Made by a program: the position numbers and the translations under genes
Origin: Punctularia strigosozonata HHB-11173 SS5
Taxonomy: Eukaryota > Basidiomycota > Agaricomycetes > Corticiales > Punctulariaceae
Reading direction: 5' to 3'
Length of the DNA stretch: 64,000 nucleotides
Assembly (NCBI RefSeq): GCF_000264995.1
Contig: NW_006767453.1
Span: 78,272-142,271, forward strand
The notes under the pieces: generated by a model
Databases searched by the model: none
Told to the model about the DNA's origin: nothing
Seen by the model: only the letters and a program-made list of their open reading frames with translations
Part shown: piece by piece, positions 21,927-32,372 of the stretch
Position numbering within the stretch: the stretch's first letter is position 1
Layout of the letters: the number at the start of each line of letters is the position of its first letter

Positions 21927-24129
21927 TCAATCAACCTCGTGGAGCCCGGAAGAGCTATCCGTGAATTCGTCGAGTCGGACGATGACTTGATCTATGGTTG
22001 GACGTTTCGTGGGCTCCTCTTCCCAGCAATCCAACAGAAACTGCCAGAACCCGTCACCCAGCCCCCGTCGCATTACTTCTTCGCCCTCAGGCCGGCGCGG
22101 AAGCTCACCATGAAACTTCGCAACGACCACCCGAGTATCAGAGTAATAATCATATGGAACCACGCCGCTCAGAATCTAACCAATCGTCAGGGATTGTTCA
22201 AGCAGCATATAACTAACATGATGTCACCTCCAGAGCAGTCATGCCGAACGAAAATATATCGACCGGGAAGCGATATTGGGGGATCTCGCCGGGTTTGTCC
22301 ACGACTAGCTCAGGAGCAAGCCATCTGCCACCGTGTTGGTCAATAACGAGCGAATTGGCACGAGCGTGAGTATTCACCTCGCACTCGGCGTTGTTGACAA
22401 AGTGAACTGTGCATCGACAGTATCCGAGATGATCTATGCAAACGCATAAGAAGACCGTAGAATGAGTCGTGGGGGAACTCGCACCTTGGCAAGACCAAAG
22501 TCTGAAATCAGGGGGCGCGGTCTTCCACTTGACGTGTCAATCTGTATCATATCCTGAGGAGACGGACGCTTGCTGATCAACTACCCTGTCAAGTCGTATA
22601 GTGACTGCAACGTACGCCCTGCCGATATTATGGTAAGTGAAAGATCAATCTGTCAGCAATGTGTTGTGGAATTACCCGGAGATATCCATGTACAATTTTG
22701 AGATCATGTAGCACCTTAAGGCAGCGTGCAATGCCTTTGATCTACGAGACATCGATATGGTGTGTCTAGCATGCATGACTGAGCTGCCTTACAAGTTCAA
22801 GTCTGTCGGCATCTGGATGTGCTTCGAGATATTCCACCACGGTACCATCTGGCATGAAGGGGCTGACGATGAACCTATGACCTGATCAGTATTCTCTTCA
22901 GACTCCGGTCATGTGTGGACACACTTACGGTCCAGGTGGGCCATGGCTGTAGCCCCAGTACGGCAAGATGTGCTCGCCTTTATCTGCTGCATAAACCTTC
23001 TTCCAAATACGGCACTCTTCACCGAACCGCTTTATAGGCGTGAACAACGATCTCGGGTTTGCGGGGATATCGAGCCCACCTTGAGGATCTTCGGTTCGTC
23101 TCTCGCGTCTACTCGCATACACTTGAGAATTACCTGCCCTTTTCCAAGATACTCGCCTCGATACCACTCGATGTAACCATTAAACAGGAAGGCGAGCCTT
23201 TCAGAACGTATCTCGTATTCTCCCAACTTGCGAATCTCGTAGTCGTTAAGCTCCGGGTTAGGCAGTCGTTGCTTCACCACCGTTAAGAGGTCGTACAGCA
23301 GGGGCTCCATGTTCTTCACGATTTCGTTATTCTCTCCCACGGAACGCGAAGTCTAGTCAAGCAAGCTTGGTAACGTCGAATGGTAAACAAAGTAGCTTAC
23401 TCACAACCTGAATATGACCAGCCAAATCGTCGATGGCATCCGCGTATATATCTAGACGCTCGCCAATGGAACGCAACTCTCCCAACACCCTGAGCTGATC
23501 ACGTTGCTGCGCTATGTGTAGCTCAATCAACCAGTCCTGGGTATCGAGGTGGGCGACGAGCTGCGGCAAGTGTCAGTACCATAAGCTGCCATCTAAATGT
23601 GCGTCATAGCTACCTGAGCGCGTTGCATCAATTTATCGATACGCTCTGCGTAGCCGTTGATCTCGTTTTCGATGGTCTTCAACCTCGCGAATTGTACGAT
23701 CGTCTTCTTGCTCGTCCACTTCTCCATTGAACGGAGCGCATCTTGTATCAAGCTTTGCGCACGTAAATATCACGATCTTCGCCTGGCATACCCAGATAGA
23801 ACTCACACTTCTATGTCGCGTAATACCCTCTTGAGGCTCCAACTGAAATAACTGATCCGCTCCTGATACTGATTTCGTCTGTGCAAAGCCACCAGTAGTT
23901 CGTTGCACTGCTGAGCCAAGCGTCGCGAGGCCTCCCTGCCGACGATGTTGATAACCTGGTGATTACTTCGGAGACAAAGGGGTGCTGACCTGTTTTCCCC
24001 GACTTTCTCGCACAGCTCTAATAAACTCTGAACCCCCGCCAGTGCAGTAGACAAATAAGGCACGCCAGAGAGGTCTACTGCAGTCTTGGCGACAGCAGTC
24101 GTTGCACGCATACCATAAAGCCAACCCAT
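21927..24129 (-). CDS. MLKL-like helical domain + pseudokinase, K1
   Basis: Multi-exon gene. The N-terminal helical region (TAVDLSGVPYLSTALAGVQS, LLELCEKVGENR, then RRLAQQCNELLVALHRR, IENEINGYAERIDKLMQRAQ and a helix-rich stretch to about 23360) matches the layout of fungal MLKL N-terminal (4HB plus brace) domains. A TKL-type kinase domain follows: KGQVILKCMRV (Lys kept), IWKKVYAADKGEHILPYWGY, LKVLHDLKIVHGYLR (HRD Asp replaced by Tyr), DMIQIDTSSG (HRDxKxxN Asn replaced by Met), ISDFGLAKV (DFG kept), WLAPELV, and the C-lobe tail DCWEEEPTKRPTIDQVIVRL. The catalytic loop contains a 3-nt micro-exon (22616-22618). It is predicted to be catalytically weak or dead. A cell-death role is inference from the family. 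Confidence 0.75.
22616..22618 (-). other. 3-nt micro-exon (Gly) in K1
   Basis: GGC sits between an acceptor (CGGCAG) and a donor (GTACGT). The flanking introns are 22619-22675 (57 bp) and 22554-22615 (62 bp). It supplies the Gly between HGYLR and DMIQI, the position of Gly in HGDIKG of related kinases. Confidence 0.75.
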
Positions 24130-24835
24130 AGTGATGGATAAGTATGCTGACAGAGGGGAAGGGGTGATGAACGAGGATGAGATTCTGGTACCGGATCAGT
24201 CGTCAGATGGTATATAAGATATGAGCGGTGTACTGACAAGCTCCTTGGAAACCTCTTTGTTCTCGGGGGCGCGGAAAGCGCCCCCGAAGGCTGAGTGGAA
24301 GAGTCCGGCTTGACAGGTGATTGAACGCGATAGACCAAAGGGAGTCATCCGAGGGCGCAATGCCGGATTCCGGACGCAGTCCATAAGATGGGTTCTGTAC
24401 CGTACAAGGGGCCGTTTGGTGTGTCCTACGCGTGTTGCTATTGTTCACAGCCCGTCCCAGGCCTCAAGGATGCCCGGAATAGGAAATGCAGTCCTCCAGG
24501 AGCTGATACGGATCACCTCAGACACGCCGCGTGCCATGGTAGAGGTCGTTGGTTTCATGCTGCAGTGCTTTTCACGAGACTCGTTCAGCATATGTGTGTA
24601 GCAGGGAGGCAAGAGAGCGGCCGCCGTGTCTTCAGTGAGGTAGACGGACAACCCCTACCACAGGCCTAGGGTTATGGCTCTAACACGAAGATACTCGTCC
24701 CGACATTGACACCGAGAGCTCACAGGATGTATATTATCATGGTGGTGAGGGTATGCATCGTTCGAGGGGTATTCTACTACGGAAGTCCTGACCCAGGAAC
24801 GTACTGCAGCGCCGCCTAAAATCCGTGACCACTCA
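24130..24835. other. Intergenic between K1 and K2
   Basis: About 700 bp: promoter of K1 and 3' region of K2. No gene recognised. Confidence 0.5.
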
Positions 24836-27005
24836 TTATAGCCGGGCGATCACCTCGTCAATTGTGGGCCGCTTCGTAGGATCCGTTTGCCAACAGTCTA
24901 GAAGGAGGCTCCACAGGGAGTCGTCTAGTCCATTGGCCACCACCTCCGGCTCGGTGGGTTGAGGCGGAAGTTCACCTCTCATCATCTTCGCTAGGAAGGC
25001 TAGATGGAAGGCGTTGTAATTGGAATATGGGTGCTGGCCCGTCATCACCTACGACAGGTCAATCAGTCGAGCAATTTGCCAGCCTTGCTGTGATATTACC
25101 TCGAGTATGGTCATGCCGAAAGCATAAACGTCCGCCGGTGTACTGTATATCTGAGCCTTTGACGCGTTTCCGGCCAAAACCTCGGGGGCAGCCCATCTGT
25201 GAAACACAAAGGAAAGGTCAGTTGGAGAAGCCGATTGTGTTCGTCGTTGTGCGTGCCTAGTAATCTCGTATCCGCGAGAGTCGGTGAATTCCACGATGTT
25301 GTCGACCATCATCTTCAGCCGGCATGAGTCACATGGTGGGATCTCTATTCGGATACTGGGGTCCTCACCTTAGTCAAGCCGAAATCAGAAAGCAAGACTT
25401 TAGGGCTTCCAGTTGACGTGTCTATGCAACATTGAGCCTTGTGTGTCCATCAGCGATATCTCCTTTGCCCGGATTTCTCGATACTCACACCCTACGAGGG
25501 CGTGCGGTCAGTCAAGAATGTACGGAAAAGCGGAGTGACCAACCTGGATATTGCCATGGACTATATCCATGTTGTGAAGTACCCTGATGGCTTGCGCCAG
25601 AGACCTGACCTGTGTGATGGGCGGGTTAACATTGCCGTGAACAAAGTCTCATGCAGCGGCGGATCATCACCAGTTGCATTCGATCTACAGCATTGCCATG
25701 TTTTTCGATATACTCCATGATAGATCCTTCTGGAAAATAAGGACTAAACACGAAACTGGCCCGCAACCGTATCAGATGCGTGGATGTGGAAGTCGGCACC
25801 TTACTCACGGGTGATCGCCATCTTGTCCGTACCCCCAGAAAGGCACTATATGCTCGCCGCTGTCGACTTCGTACACAGCCTTCCATACATCGATTTCCCG
25901 AATGAAGCGCTGATGGACAGTCAGATCGCTGCTCGTGCATGCCTATGCAGTTGAGCCACATACTCGTTTCACTTTGTCGCTCATCTTGCATTGGTGTATC
26001 CGTTTGACAACAACCTCCCCCCTTTCAGTATGGACACCTCTGAAGTTCTCCAAAGCACCATTACAGCTCATAGAAAACGCTTCGATCTGTCGTCGGATGG
26101 TGCTTGCTCCGACACGCATGACTGCTAGTCCACTCCCAGAGAGAGATTCCTGAATGTTGACCAGAACCTCGCTCTGATACTTGTGTTCCTGTGCCGCGAC
26201 CCTCGCGAAGTCCACCAGCTGTCATACAGTCTGTGATTGATTCGCAACATACGCGAGAACGAGACACACCTCGCTAGTCTTCGTTTCCGTGCTCAAGATA
26301 CGGGTCTGAATAGAGACTGTGTTGCGCCCAATCTCGTCCAGTTTCTGTTGCGTACGCTGATCAGCAATTCTTTGTAACAGCTCTCGCTCTTGGCCCTGCT
26401 CGCGCGCGTCGAGCACAGCTATGAGCTGAAATTGTTGAGGTGAGCGACAATGCGCGTACTCGAACGACGTTACGTTACCTGGAACTCGTCGAGGCATGAG
26501 GCGATGCGGTCGTGATATTGTGCAATTTCATCCTCGATAGACCTCTGGCCCGTGAACATTTGCCACCATCTACGACACAGAATCTGTTGCAATTTTCCAT
26601 GAGCGTCCTGGACAATCCTATCGACGATCAGGTCAGCGGACGAAGCATGGGTCAGTATTGGTAATATGTGTACCCGTTGAGGCGCAACACGGCTTCTCCC
26701 ATGTCTGAGTTTCCGTCGATGGGCTTCGCTCCCGTCTTCCTATGAATAGCAATCATGAGGCGGAAGCAATGTTCGCACAGAGCTATTGCCGCTTTTCTGA
26801 GTATCTCGACATTGATCAATACGAGCGTCACCAAGCTGAAGGGCGTAACTCACTTGTTCGCGTCAACTTTGTCGCAAAGATCGAGGATCTTGTCGAGAGT
26901 ACCAATCGCGGGGGCAAGGTACGATATACCGGATAGATCAGCAAAATCTTTGGCGACGCTCAATCCGGCTCGAGCGAAGTGGGTGGTATCGGCCTTGGCG
27001 AGCAT
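24836..27005 (-). CDS. MLKL-like helical domain + pseudokinase, K2
   Basis: Multi-exon gene in tandem with K1 and K3 and much closer to K3. N-terminus: ARAGLSVAKDFADLSGISYL, IGTLDKILDLCDKVDANK, ILRKAAIALCEHCFRLMIAI, SIEDEIAQYHDRIASCLDEF, then a coiled region RIADQRTQQKLDEIGRNTVS. Kinase-like part: ERGEVVVKRIHQCKMSDKVK (Lys kept, no Gly loop), SGEHIVPFWGYG, PYFPEGSIMEYIEKHG, IRVLHNMDIVHGNIQ (catalytic Asp replaced by Asn), AQCCIDTSTGSPKV, LLSDFGLTK, RWAAPEVLAGN, PADVYAFGMTILEV, DCWQTDPTKRPTIDEVIARL. The micro-exon is at 25489-25491. The start MLAKADTTH at 27005 aligns with K3. Confidence 0.75.
25489..25491 (-). other. 3-nt micro-exon (Gly) in K2
   Basis: GGT between acceptor CGTAG and donor GTGAGT. 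The flanking introns are 25492-25543 (52 bp) and 25438-25488 (51 bp). Splicing yields HGNIQ-G-AQCCI, which keeps the spacing of related kinases. Confidence 0.72.
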
Positions 27006-27480
27006 GACGGGATTGTATTTTGAGCGTACGGAGGGGGCTTGATTCTAGCAATGAGACGGGATGACCTCCGACGTGAGCGTTCTTATAGAGTTAGGCCTCC
27101 GCTGTACGGCGCATCCCAATCGTGATTCCGTTAGCGATGACACGGGTATTGCTCCGCCGTGGATCACGTCCCGCGATACGAGCGTATGCGGATCACCAAC
27201 AGCCGCCCACAATACAACAAAGCTATGAAGCAGACAACCTCTTTCCCAACAGAGGACAGCGCGGGTTTCTATGCGGTAACGAGCCTGGCATGTCGAGAAC
27301 CTTTCGGACAATGGCTTAGTTGGGTGGCACTCTGCGCTCTGCGTGGTTGAGTGAGTCCAAGGACAAAGGACAAAGTGGCATCGGAGTCAAAGTACAAAGG
27401 GAGACAAAGAGCATCGCGGCGCGCCGTCGTTGCGTGTCTCGAGCTTCCACCAGTCTCGTTGACCTAAAAATAGCCTATGC
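27006..27480 (-). promoter_or_regulatory. K2 upstream region homologous to that of K3
   Basis: Elements shared with the K3 upstream region: CTATAAGAACGC near the start site, GGACAGCGCGGGTTTCTATG (about 27256), AAAGCTATGAAGCAGACA (27219-27236), and TTGACCTAAAAATAGCCTA (about 27459-27477). Their order and spacing match K3, so the promoter was duplicated with the gene or is under constraint. Confidence 0.65.
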
Positions 27481-27946
27481 CCAGTGGGTACCATTTCGGC
27501 GTTTACTTGCTTCCGCACAATCAGCCAGGAATCAGAGAGGGACAGCTTTGATTTCGGAAATTATACGTATACCTTTCAGCGCACTCGTTTCAACTCCGCG
27601 CTTTTCTTACTCTCTTTACGTATCTTGCAAGCTCAGACACCGCGTTCGATATGCATGATATGTCGCACGATCGTTGCGATCATGTTGTGGCACCTTAAGC
27701 TTGTTCGAGACTCTTTTAGTCTGCGTAGCGAAGTGATATACGTAGTGAGAGGCAAATGGCACAAGAGACACGACAGAGTTGCTTGTCCAGGTACCGGTGT
27801 AAGTATGTACGGCTATGGGACGTATCACGGGTATAGTATGCTACGCTAACAAGTCATGGAGACTGGCCGTACTTATTCTATGTGGACGAGAAGGGATGTA
27901 TTGTACGCAACGAAAGTCCCTTCCGTTATATGGCTCGTAACATCGC
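27481..27946. other. Intergenic between K2 and K3
   Basis: Distal part of the roughly 940 bp between K2 and K3. Nothing recognised. Confidence 0.45.
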
Positions 27947-30129
27947 TCATAGTCGAGTGACAACCTCGTCGATGGTGGGCCGCTTCGCGGAATCCCTCTG
28001 CCAGCAATCCCACAGGAGATTCCACAGAGCATCGTCTAGCCCATTGGCCACCACCTCCGGATCTGTGGGTCGTTGCGGTAGTTCATCTTCTTTCACCTTC
28101 GCTATGAAGGCCCTCTGCGGTTTGGTATAATTTGAGTATGGCTGTTGACCCGTCATCACCTATAAGGTGTCAGCGATCGATGCGACCTCAGACCGGGTTG
28201 CGGCCTTACCTCGAGTATAGTCATGCCCACAGCATAGACGTCCGCCGGTGTGCTGTATATCTGAGTTTCTGTCTGGTCAAAATCCACAATCTCAGGAGCA
28301 GCCCATCTGTGCAAACAAGAACGAAGTGAAAAAGACAGTGGTTCTGGTTCGTCAGAGGTGCATACCTAGTGATCTCATATCCACAGGAATTGGTGAACTC
28401 CAGCATGTTGTTGGCCATCACCTACATTCAGTATCAGTTGTACGATCATAGCTCGTCATTGCTTGATAATGTCGTTCGCACCTTAGCCAGCCCGAAGTCA
28501 GCGAGCAAGACTTTTGGACTCCCTGTCGACGTGTCTATGAGACATGTAGACTTGCGTACTCATGAGCGATACTATAGTCGCAGGAATGTGACATTACTTA
28601 CACCCTATCACGAGAAACATCAGACAAGGCCGCACCGAGAACACGAATGACTCACCTGTATATTACCATGGACTATCTTCATGTCGTGGAGTACCTTGAC
28701 ACTTTCCGCGATAGACCGAATCTGTCGCACGGGGAAAGTCAGCCTCGCGGTAAGCACATAACGATCAAGCGAGGGATTTCAATTACCAGATGCCTACGAT
28801 CAACATCACTGTGTTTCCGGATGTAGTCCATGATGGACCCTTCTGGAAGATAAGGGCAAAACACAAATCTAGCCCGCGAGAGTATTCAGTGTGTGGATGA
28901 AACGAACTTGGAATCCGACTCACGGGTGCTCGCTATACTCCCCGTACCCCCAGTAAGGTAGTATATGTTCGCCGCCGTCGATTTCGTACACGGCCTTCCA
29001 TAAGGTGATTTCCCGAGCGAAGCGCTGGCACAAATGTTGAGCTGTAGCACTCGCGTGCTCATACGATTATACGACATACCCGTTTCACCTTGTCATTCAT
29101 CTTGCATTGACGTATCCACCTTACAACCACTTCCCCCTTTTCGCTGTGCAACCCTCTGTAATTATCTATGGCACCATTCCAGCTCATAGAGTACGCTTCG
29201 CCCTTGCGTTGGATGGTGCTTGCGCCAACGCGCATGACCATCAGTCCACTCCCAGAGATAGATTCCTGTATGCTGAATAGAACCTCGGTCTGGCGCTTCT
29301 GCTCGTCCACAGCAACTTTCGTGATGTCAGTCAGCTATCAAGCATCTTCAGCCTGGGTGCAACGTGGCAGAAGATTGAGCGTACCTCGCTGGTCTTCGTT
29401 TCCGTGTTCACGACACTTGCATGAATGGCCACAGTGTTGTGCCCAATTCGGTCCAGTTTTTGGTGGGTGCGCTTATCGGCAATCCTCTGTAGCAGCGCCC
29501 TCTCTTCATCCTGCTCACGCGCGTCTAGCACTGCGATGAGCTGGGGTGCTGGATATCAGCAAACAATGTGACTATCGAAGGGGCGAGACCGTACATGGAA
29601 CTCATCGAGGCATGTGGTGATTTGTTCACGATATTGTGCGATATCGTCCTCGATTGACTTCTGCCGCAGGAACTTGTACCACTTCTTACGTTCGATGATC
29701 TGTTTCAAGTCGCGATGAGCGTTCTCGACGATTCTATCAACTATGCGGTGAGCGGACAGAAAGGCATGACAATCGCGTTCAGTGTATGCACCCGTTAAGA
29801 CGTGACACAGCTGCTTCCATGTCCGAGTTCTCATCGATGCGATTTCCCCCAAGCCTCCTATGAATAGCAATCATGAGGCGGAAGCAATGTTTGCATAGGG
29901 CTATTGCTGCTTTCCTGTAGATGTCAGAATTGATCAGCATCATCATCGCGGAGCTGGAGCTGGAAGGAAGGACTCGCTTGTTTGCTTCGACCTTGTCACA
30001 AAGCTCAAGTATCTTGTCCAGCGTACCGATGACGGGAGCGAGGTAAGATATTCCCGACAGATCAGCGAAGTCCTTGGCAATGTTCAAACCAGCTCGAACC
30101 AAGTGGCTAGTATCAGTTTTGGCGGACAT
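27947..30129 (-). CDS. MLKL-like helical domain + pseudokinase, K3
   Basis: Closest paralog of K2. N-terminus: VRAGLNIAKDFADLSGISYL, IGTLDKILELCDKVEANK, RKAAIALCKHCFRLMIAIHR, SIEDDIAQYREQITTCLDEF, then coiled RIADKRTHQKLDRIGHNTVA. Kinase-like part: KGEVVVRWIRQCKMNDKVK (the VAIK Lys is Arg), VKVLHDMKIVHGNIQ (Asp replaced by Asn), STCLIDTSTGSPKV, LLADFGLAK, RWAAPEIVDFD, and NLLWDCWQRDSAKRPTIDEV. Two of the three core catalytic residues are therefore altered, making it the clearest pseudokinase of the set. The micro-exon is at 28602-28604. Starts at MSAKTDTSH, directly comparable with K2. Confidence 0.75.
28602..28604 (-). other. 3-nt micro-exon (Gly) in K3
   Basis: GGT between acceptor GATAG and donor GTAAGT. 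The flanking introns are 28605-28655 (51 bp) and 28551-28601 (51 bp). The spliced product reads HGNIQ-G-STCLI. Confidence 0.72.
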
Positions 30130-30576
30130 GGTGAGGAAGTATTTCGGCGGACGATACTGCTAGTGAGAAGATAGGATGACCTTGATCTTGAACGCTCTTA
30201 TACAGCGAACCTTGTGGGCGCAACTACGAAGTAATGAAGACACCCCTGCGTTACCAGGCCAGCCCAATCACGCGTCCTAGGCAAAGCATACGTCCCGATT
30301 ATGCTCTGGATCGATCCCGCGACATGAGCGGGGAGGGTAAAGGAGTCTCAAGGACCAACAAAAGCTATGAAGCAGACAGCATTGTGCGCGAGGGTGGACA
30401 GCGCGGGTTTCTATGCAGTCCTCGAGCATGGCAGTGCGTTGTACTTTGAATGATGATAATGTGTCCGAGTGGGTCCATGGACAAAAGACAAAGAGGCGAA
30501 AGCCGCATGGGATGAGAGTACAAGACAGAGGAACGCAAGCGCCGTCTCGGGTCCTATTGACGTAAAAATAGCCTAC
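30130..30576 (-). promoter_or_regulatory. K3 upstream region homologous to that of K2
   Basis: Contains TATAAGAGCG close to the gene, AAAGCTATGAAGCAGACA (30361-30378), GGACAGCGCGGGTTTCTATG (about 30398) and TTGACGTAAAAATAGCCTA (30557-30575), in the same order as upstream of K2. The last motif lies about 430-450 bp before each ATG. Confidence 0.65.
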
Positions 30577-30669
30577 GGTCGGCAAATAACAATCCAGCTG
30601 CATTACTTTGCTTCCGGAACATGAACAAAGGATAGCTTTGCGCTCGATGTACGGTTGGCTATGCAATTC

Positions 30670-31626
30670 TCAGTGTACTCGCTTCGACTCCGCGCTTGTC
30701 CGACACTCTTCTCGTGCCTTGAGCTCGAACTGTTTCCGCCACCGTTTCCATTCTTCGTCGGTTCCTCCATCACCATACACAGCCCACCCGTCACGTATGC
30801 GAAGCCACTGAGCAAGTGGATGATCCAGTAAGGCAGTCCTTAGGGTCTTGAGCGGTGAGGGTGATGGACGCGTTGGGATGAGCTCTACCACGGTATAGAA
30901 GGCTGTTCCGCACAAAGCGCCGATGATCAAACCCCAGACGATCTGGTGAGGTGTGTGATACCCGAGATGATAACTACATGCCCGTGATGAGAAATTTGCC
31001 GTGCAAATCACGAATATGGGGCGCACCGAGAGTAGGCAACCACCCCTGCCCAGCATATTAGTCCAAGGCATACCAAGGGCTTGAGCAAACGGTCCAGGAG
31101 GCGGATTCCTGAGGGCGGGAACCGATGCCGGATGTAGAGGTGACATATCAGGAAGGATACGAAGTATCCCATGTATTGACTATGCGAAGAGGGAAAGCCA
31201 TATCCCGGTCCCATTTCTGCATTGCACAGCGTAAGTAGGCTGGAATTCCCTTGGTGATTTAGACCGACGCACCCATAGGACGATCCTGCTTGATTATGTG
31301 CTTCAATACGAAGTTAAAGCCTTCGCACGCGAACTGTCCTGCCCACATCAGGATTATGGTTAACTCTCGCGTCTGGACCGCTAATGCTGCATACGAGGCC
31401 TGTTCAATAAGTGTGGTGCTCCCCGACAGCACGCTCGGACAACGCACCATCAGGAGGACGGGACTAAGAGTGATCAAAGCGAGAACTAGCGAGAGATGCG
31501 AGGTATCATCGTCTGCAACTCCCGGTCAGAAAACTACGGCGTGAACGGAAGGTCGGCTTTCCTGGACATACATACTACATGTGTTAGATCCAGAGATGCA
31601 CGCGACGCCGGAAGGACGTCGGTCAT
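30670..31626 (-). CDS. CWH8: Dolichyldiphosphatase (PAP2 family)
   Basis: ER membrane phosphatase that recycles dolichyl diphosphate to the monophosphate after N-glycan transfer. Exon 1 (ATG at 31626) gives SRASLDLTHV, continuing to DDTSHLSLVLALITLSPVLL, IILMWAGQFACEGFNFVLKH and IIKQDRP. Next is GYGFPSSHSQYMGYF (the PAP2 PSGH-like motif), then AGVVAYSR spliced to YHLGYHTPHQIVWGLIIGAL (SR-x5-H motif). Four or more TM helices. The hydrophilic tail ends KAREECRTSAESKRVH. Length about 250 aa as in the family. The exon 1 donor was placed at the GTATGT that restores frame. Confidence 0.88.
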
Positions 31627-32372
31627 GTTCAGCCGTTGACGACCACAAGTCTCTTCGCTCAAGACACCGAATGTGAGATATACGCGCTGGCGTGTCGATG
31701 GCAAGCGCAGTGGAAGAGGCGGAGGGTGATCACGCGCTTGGCCAAAGCTCGACGACCGACCGACGACGAGAGCTCAGGCTTTGACGGTCACGACCATCGA
31801 TGCTTCTTCTTACGCGACGAATCCCTGCAATCAACGGATCTGGCATACTTAAGAGACCCGACACGTACCCCAAAGTCTCATTCTGTTGGCGAAGGCCATC
31901 TACCCTCGAATTCGCACCATGGGACCCGCAACCGCCGCCCGCTGACGTGTCGTTTCCTTGGACGACATGGACCGACTCCGTCTTCATTGCTGTTCTAGGT
32001 CACCGCAGAAGAGCTACCAGGATAAGATCTTTTGGAACAAATGCGGATAGACTTCGGCAGCGACGCCGGATCTCCCTAAGTACAGCTGTGTTCTGGCGCT
32101 CTTCGACGAGCTATATGACCTTCTTTGCGCCGTTCTATTCGTAACTGCAGTCATCAGGTCTTGAAGACTCCGCACCTTACCGTACAGAAGCGATGCCCAC
32201 CACTCGCGAGTCCCGAGATCTCATCGAAGGCCAATAGGAGACGATGTGCTCATCCTGGTGGTCTGGAGGCAACGTCCGTCTGTTATTCTCATGCTGTGTG
32301 GTGCTCGTTATATAGGATCAAGTTGACGTTCGAAGAGCCTCAGCCAACAACCTTGCCTCCTGCAGGTCCGAA
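31627..32372. other. Intergenic, divergent promoters
   Basis: Between the divergent CWH8 and GH74 genes. Open frames on both strands at about 31636-31998 have no recognisable content and are not called. Confidence 0.5.
32309..32315 (+). promoter_or_regulatory. TATA box of the GH74 gene
   Basis: TATATAG lies 58 bp before the initiating ATG at 32373. Confidence 0.65.

Noticed and set aside
31636-31998. Overlapping open frames on both strands between CWH8 and GH74
   Set aside because: No domain, no intron support, and they lie in the expected divergent promoter region.
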